This document shows, in pieces, positions 59,167 through 64,000 of a DNA stretch of 64,000 bases. The stretch's first letter is position 1, and the number at the start of each line of letters is the position of its first letter. The notes beneath the pieces are model-generated. The model was not told the origin of the DNA, made no database searches, and saw nothing but the letters and a program-made list of their open reading frames with translations. The position numbers and the translations under genes were made by a program. The DNA comes from Dentipellis sp. KUC8613 (Eukaryota > Basidiomycota > Agaricomycetes > Russulales > Hericiaceae): assembly GCA_002286715.1 (NCBI GenBank), contig NSJX01000001.1, positions 435,835-499,834 of the forward strand. Reading direction: 5' to 3'.

Positions 59167-60090
59167 TCAAACGGCAGGGGTCGACGTATGGCTGACTTGC
59201 ATAGGGACCGACGGAGTCGGCACCATGTTCGCACCAGGGTAGGCCTCGTGCACCGCTGGTGCGGGCGTGGGCTGGACCATGACGTTACTACCAACATGAC
59301 CCTTGGACGATGGTGCGAGGAACGTGGTGTCACGGACGGTTGAAGTCCATGTTCGGTTTCCGCGCGACTGGCCGATGAATGCGAATACCAGCAGTGTGAT
59401 GGTATATGCCATGACTGATTTATGGACAGTCAGAGATCGCAGATCGAGGTGCAGGTATGTTACTCACGTAGGATCCAAGTGAGGAACGAGAAGGCCATAA
59501 TAGCCTTGAATTCTTGGCAGACCTGGCTGTTAGTATCTATAGACGAATGTGAGAACGTGACCGCCATGGTAAGGTTCGAAAGGTCGTACGGGAGAAGTAG
59601 TCGCAGCTGGAACCAGGGTACACGACACCGTCGGTCCATGCGGCATACGCGCCGGTCGACAGCCACAGAATCCACAGAATACCTGTTATTGGTCGAGCAT
59701 GAGTATATGTGGGCAATGTGTTGAACAAGACAACACGCACTGAGCCAGACGACCTCGACAATGACGAGGGAGGTGAAGGCGCCCCGTCTCAGCCAGTCGA
59801 CCACAAGCCTAGGATTCGACTCAGCATTGTGTGGTGAATCGAGAAGCTAGGGAGCATACATCGGGACAACGGTGGCCAAAGTCAACACTGCCGTTGCCAC
59901 AGCCAGCGCCATGCATATCCAGTAGAAGTCGAATTCCTCGGTAATGGAGATAACGTCGGCCGCAAGCCCCAAGACGATGACGGAGAACAGCAGCGACACA
60001 GCTGGGATACGATCAGGTACTGTGCCTTCTCGGTCAAAAGGAAGAGATCATACCGAAGACCACGACACGAGCAAGAATGAAGAGTCCCAT
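59167..60090 (-). CDS. MARVEL-like four-helix membrane protein, copy 2
   Basis: Starts MGLFILARVVVFA, with the first intron in the same phase and position as in copy 1. Four helices: VSLLFSVIVLGLAADVISI, FYWICMALAVATAVLTLATV (running on to VVPMLVVDWL), SLVIVEVVWLSILWILWLST and FKAIMAFSFLTWILLMAYTI. EVVWLSILWILWLSTGAYA matches EAIWLWVLWQLWLTTAAFA of copy 1. A Cys lies in YPGSSCDYFS between helices 3 and 4, and another in QVCQEF. The fifth exon is reached through an intron ending TCTATAG, which restores SHTNSQVCQEF. The C-terminal tail is short, ending VSHTSTPAV. Tandem duplication with different tails suggests divergence of the cytoplasmic part. Confidence 0.75.
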
Positions 60091-61433
60091 GGTGAAGCTG
60101 GAACGACTAGTAACGAGGGGGCTTGCACGTCGCAGGAAAGGGCAACAGTCAGGATGCAGAGAGGGGGCACCGACGGACGCTCTTTTGACCTGGGTTCCAG
60201 GCTTTTGACAGCGGCGACGGGCAGCTGAATGCTTCTGAATGATACATCGTCAGCCGACCGACGTTGCGCGCTTGGGGCGTCGTTTATCAAAACGAGGACA
60301 AAGTAAGGCACATGAATGTCGAAGTCGAGGGACGCCGGAGACAGTAGATAGCCCCCTCCAGCTCATAAATCTGTCAAACTGATGGCAAGGCAGATATACG
60401 TCAGTACAACGATGCGGTGGCCGCTTCGAAGACGAGTAGGTCGACCTGAGAGCCGGTAGGAGTGTGCTTACCACGTTGCATTGCAAACACCCGTACAAGG
60501 CCCAGTAAGGTAGGACTTGCTTGGTCTAGGCACTAGCTCGAATTCACTAAGCGCTGTCAAGTAAAAGGGTCAATACAGTAGTTCATGACAGCTACCTATT
60601 GCAGCGCATGATGTAAGTCGCTTCAAGTTCACAGGAACCGGATACGCAGATCGATATCAACGAGGAGCTTGAGAAACCCCAGGATCTTCACAACCTCCCG
60701 AGCGCTCATCGCGGGTGAACCTGCAGACTCGAGGCGGAGGTCAGCAGTGCAGAAGACGGTAAGCCTGCCATACCTCATATTTGTATGGTAACCATCTGTC
60801 GCATAGGCTTGGAGTGGGAATGAAAATAAGGTGGTATGGCTCAGCTCACGCCAGCGGGGATCTGGCAGACGCGTTCCGATGTCTTGGGCGACGTCGACGG
60901 CGTTTGCGCGGGCGGTCTATGATGGTTAGACCAGCCGGATCTTCTCGTGAGTCATGTCCGCCTAGCCCGGGCGCCTTTGCATGCCTTCACTAAAGCAGAT
61001 GAAGATTGAAAAGACACTGTCTCCGCCGGGGCGATGCCGATGGTGATTTCTCCGAGGTTGAAGTGTGTCCACACCTGTCTCTTTTTCCCGAAGTCAGCAA
61101 ACTGAAGGGTGATGCAGACCTAGAAGATCAACATACCTTTGATGAGTAACACTGATGCCATCGAAACTTACCAAGAACAGGTGAACCTCGATGGCCCATG
61201 TCTATACAGAAAAATCCAGGCACGAATTCTGCGCCAATGAACAACGGCATGATTCATGGTGGAACAAATGGTATATACAAAACCAATACCAGACCCTGCT
61301 AAAAGAACTTAAGTAATAAATAAATTGCTTTGCACGTCGTGAGGCATCAGCTGAACGAACGCTGAATACACGAAGTTAAACACCATAAGGCCATGAAGAA
61401 GGCGACGTCACGTCCGACGAAGCCAACCCGACA
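60091..61433. other. 1.3 kb with possible decayed or unresolved exons
   Basis: On the minus strand, two stretches look coding: about 61170-60990 (TWAIEVHLFL, then VCITLQFADFGKKRQVWTHF) and 60902-60645 (TARANAVDVAQDIGTRLPDP to LLVDIDLRIRFL). They can be linked by GT-AG introns, but no convincing first exon or family was found. It could be a lineage-specific gene, a remnant, or chance. Confidence 0.25.
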
Positions 61434-62054
61434 TCATTGCGACACGACAGACTCCCTGACAACAAACTCGCGTTTAGTGTCGGGTCGTGCGAGTCCCCAT
61501 AGAAGTTTCCAATCCAAATCCAACCATTCCGAGAACGAGGGCGCCGCGACGGAAGACGCTGACTGATCCGCGCCAAGCCCAATCTCGTGAATGGTGTCGA
61601 ACTCGAGGTGGGGATTGCGCGTGGCGAGGCGGTGCGTGAAAAGGTGGGAGGCGAGAATGAAGAACAGCAGCAGAAGGATGAGGGTTGTGCGGGCCTTCAG
61701 CTGGAAGGGCGCCGTGTACGAGGTCACACGCTCCAAGACGGTCGGCTTGGGCTCTGGTGCGAGGAAGGCGATGGAGAAGTCGGCGGAACAGGACGGAGAT
61801 GAAGGCGTCACTATGATGGCCGGCAGAGGCGACTTCTCGCTAACATCCTCGAGAGAAAGGTCTACAATAATTTGAGTTATGTAGTTTCCCGCCCGGACAG
61901 GCAGACTGGTATGTAGATGTACTTACCCAGAGGGGCAGGGATCAAAACGAAGTCGCGGTGCTGCGGGAGACGGTGACGACGGGGAGCTGATAGGGCACAT
62001 TAGAAGAGAACCTAGATTGTCAGATGCGTGCAAATCCTTACTGTTGGGGGCCAT
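61434..62054 (-). CDS. small single-pass membrane protein of unknown function
   Basis: Three exons: MAPN plus one base; TPRRHRLPQHRDFVLIPAPL; then DLSLEDVSEKSPLPAIIVTP. Frames join cleanly at both introns. A single strong membrane segment, TTLILLLLFFILASHLFTH, lies about 90 residues in, preceded by VTSYTAPFQLKART. The C-terminal part reads FDTIHEIGLGADQSASSVAA and WLDLDWKLLWGLARPDTKRE, ending VVRESVVSQ. No signal peptide. Topology suggests a tail of about 65 residues on one side. I recognise no family; the coherent splicing supports a real gene. Confidence 0.65.
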
Positions 62055-62365
62055 TTGGAACAAGCTCAAGGTCTAAGATTGATGTTGTAAAAAGGTGATT
62101 TTGGAAGTAACGGGCCTAGGTGAGGCGGGGCGCGGTACCGGACGAAGTAAAGAGCGTGGAGGTAATGAATGTAAAGTTGCGAACGATTGCGGGCGGATTG
62201 GCAATCGCAGGCAGTGAAGTGCGACGCTGTCGAGGAGAAGGACGAAGGGTTTGTGGTGGTGAGGAGGAAGGGAACAAGTGGCAACTGCTGCGCTCAGACG
62301 CTGGCAACCGCCGAAACAAGCCAACACTGCAACGCAGATCGCGATCAATCCCAACTCTCGTCAAA
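62055..62365. other. divergent promoter region, small membrane protein / WDR89-like
   Basis: Separates two divergent starts by about 310 bp. No exon supported. Confidence 0.5.
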
Positions 62366-63879
62366 ATGTCTCTTTCCGAGGCCCCCGCCCTCCAATCCTC
62401 TGCCGCTCCCCTCAGATCTTCCTCCCTCGCCGCCGATGCATACGTCCTCGCAATCGCGTCGCTGCCGTCATATTACGCGGCCTCGGCTTCTGCACCCTCC
62501 AACAGCATCCACTATTTTGACCGGAGCATGCTGCGTAATGTCCACACCGTAACAAATGCTCACAAGGACGGAATTACCAGCTTGCGCGCTGTCGACTCAG
62601 TCGCAGGGGCCTCCGGGCGCGTCCTTGTCACATCAGGAAAAGACGGGGTCGTCAAGGTATGGGACGACCGCACGCGCTCGGCCGCCGTGCAAAGTGCGTA
62701 CGCGTCCAAATGGTCTTTCGGCGTGCCTTTTGACAACTCAAAGGACTTGGTGTTTTGCAGTGTCCCCGGCAGGCAGACCGCGCGCACTGCTTTCTTGCGA
62801 TGTGTCTCCCGATGGTTTGACCGTTGCTGCAGGGACCACGGTGCAGAGCGATGAGGCCCTGATCTTGTACTGGTATTTGCTTCGCCTTCACCGATCATGC
62901 CCGGCTGTTCACGCTCCTCCCAGGGATCCGAGAAATCCGGCCGCACCTCTGCGCACTCACGCTTCTACTCATTCAGATGATGTGACCGCGCTGCATTTCT
63001 GGCGACCATCTTCTAGCAATGCTTCACCGAGCTACAAAGCGTTGTTATCCGCGTCTACGGATGGCCTGGTCAGCATATCAAATGCGGATGAAGACGATGA
63101 AGACGAAGCCGTGGTGCACGTCGGCAACTGGGGTTGCAGCATCTCGCAAGCGGGTTGGATTCCTAGAAGAGGAGCCTTGCCCCATGTCTGGGCGGGCAGT
63201 GACATGGAGACATTCAGTACCTGGTCGGAAGAGGTAAGAGTGTGCACCAAAAACATACCAGGCTATCTCCTGATGTTACGTCTACAGCTGGATCCTCAAC
63301 AAGACCTCGACATCCGGGGACCATCCATTCATACCCAGCAACGAACTTGGGTAACGGACTATCTGATAGGATGCCATGCTTCTGAATCTTCAGACACTCT
63401 TGGCATCTTCGTAGGGTCAAATGAGTAAGAACTCCCCGTGCATCTTACCACCAGTCATTGACATTCACTGCAGAGGGGACATCGCACTCATAACAAGTGC
63501 TGACCACACGAGTCGCGATTCTCCCTGGACTTTGGAGCGACTCTGGACAGGCCAGCACACTGGAGTGGTCAGATCCATCTTATGGGACGAGCGGGTAAGT
63601 CGCAAATTTCCTCGACCTTTTCAAAAGGCTAAGAGCCTCTGCAGAATAATGTAATCCTTACTGGCGGCGAGGACTCGAGATTATGCATGTGGTCATGCCC
63701 ACCTCTACCTAGTGCAGGTGCGATGGAGACAGACGCGAGCCCTTCCAGAAAACGGGACCACGACGGCGACGTAGAGATGGGCGATACTTCTGATACTGTA
63801 TGTATCTCTCGCATTCTTTGAGACTGTCGGTACTGATCCGACTGGAATGTAGGGCCCGAAAAAACCGCGCCGCTCGTGA
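62366..63879 (+). CDS. WDR89-like WD40-repeat protein
   Basis: Starts MSLSEAPALQSSAAPLRSSS at 62366. WD-type blades follow: NSIHYFDRSMLRNVHTVTNA, HKDGITSLRAVDSVAGASGR, VLVTSGKDGVVKVWDDRTRS, ALLSCDVSPDGLTVAAGTTV, EALILYWDPRNPAAPLRTHA, HSDDVTALHFWRPSSSN, ALLSASTDGLVSISNADEDD, GWIPRRGALPHVWAGSDMET, GIFVGSNEGDIALITSADHT, GQHTGVVRSILWDERNNVIL and TGGEDSRLCMWSCPPLPSAG. The basic C-terminus (GPKKPRRS) may be a nuclear signal. The blade sequence, in particular ALLSASTDGLVSISN and HTGVVRSILWD, matches the WDR89 family, whose molecular role is poorly known. Five introns, all in phase. Confidence 0.85.
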
Positions 63880-64000
63880 AGCGTACAACCAAAAGCATGG
63901 GAATCGACTTTGTATAAATCATTCCTAAATGCAATCCAGTCAGGGAATGTGCGATTATAGAGCTATATGATGTACCAGTGGGCTAGCAAAAACCCCGAGG

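Overview
This is a nuclear genomic window from a filamentous fungus, most likely a basidiomycete of the Agaricomycotina. The evidence is short GT-AG introns (mostly 45-65 nt, several per gene), GC-rich exons, two intron-containing nuclear tRNA genes, divergent gene pairs with about 170-240 bp between start codons, and fungal orthologues such as Ssk1, Nop9, Krr1, Erg27 and Ale1. All multi-exon models were spliced by eye: frames were checked across junctions where stated, and no transcript data were available.

Layout. 1-744: 5' part of a Pro/Ser-rich basidiomycete protein, cut by the window edge. 1.7 kb: tRNA-Trp. 1.8-4.0 kb: no recognisable gene. 4.0-5.1 kb: conserved coiled-coil-like protein of unknown role. 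6.0-11.2 kb: a tandem pair of alpha/beta-hydrolase-fold genes. 12-29 kb: dense housekeeping block with UXS1 (UDP-xylose synthesis), ENP1/bystin, NOP9, NCS6/CTU1 (tRNA thiolation), ERG27 (sterol C-3 ketoreductase), a C2H2 protein, KRR1, an NCBP3-like cap-binding protein and ESF2. 29.4-32.7 kb: ARS2/Serrate. 34.2-38.7 kb: SSK1-type response regulator of the HOG stress pathway. 39.2-42.8 kb: KDM3-like JmjC protein. 43.3-46.6 kb: MDR-family protein with a long disordered N-terminus. 47.2 kb: tRNA-Cys. 47.5-49.9 kb: NUG1/GNL3-type GTPase. 50.4-51.5 kb: unrecognised gene. 52.7-54.7 kb: divergent pair of a Tra2-like RNA-binding protein and ribosomal protein eL18. 55.0-57.0 kb: ALE1-type MBOAT acyltransferase. 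57.4-60.1 kb: tandem MARVEL-like four-helix membrane proteins. 61.4-62.1 kb: small single-pass membrane protein. 62.4-63.9 kb: WDR89-like WD40 protein.

Functional themes. Six of about 28 protein genes serve ribosome assembly or structure (ENP1, NOP9, KRR1, ESF2, NUG1, eL18). Two partners of nuclear cap-dependent RNA processing (NCBP3-like and ARS2) lie within 2 kb on the same strand. The points most worth following are the SSK1 protein, which reads as a degenerate hybrid histidine kinase ending in an intact receiver; the hydrolase pair, where one copy has Glu at the expected catalytic His; a 9-nt microexon in UXS1; two divergent genes whose start codons are each followed directly by an intron; and a possible small gene whose start codon overlaps that of ESF2. 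I saw no transposon, CRISPR array or secondary-metabolite cluster.
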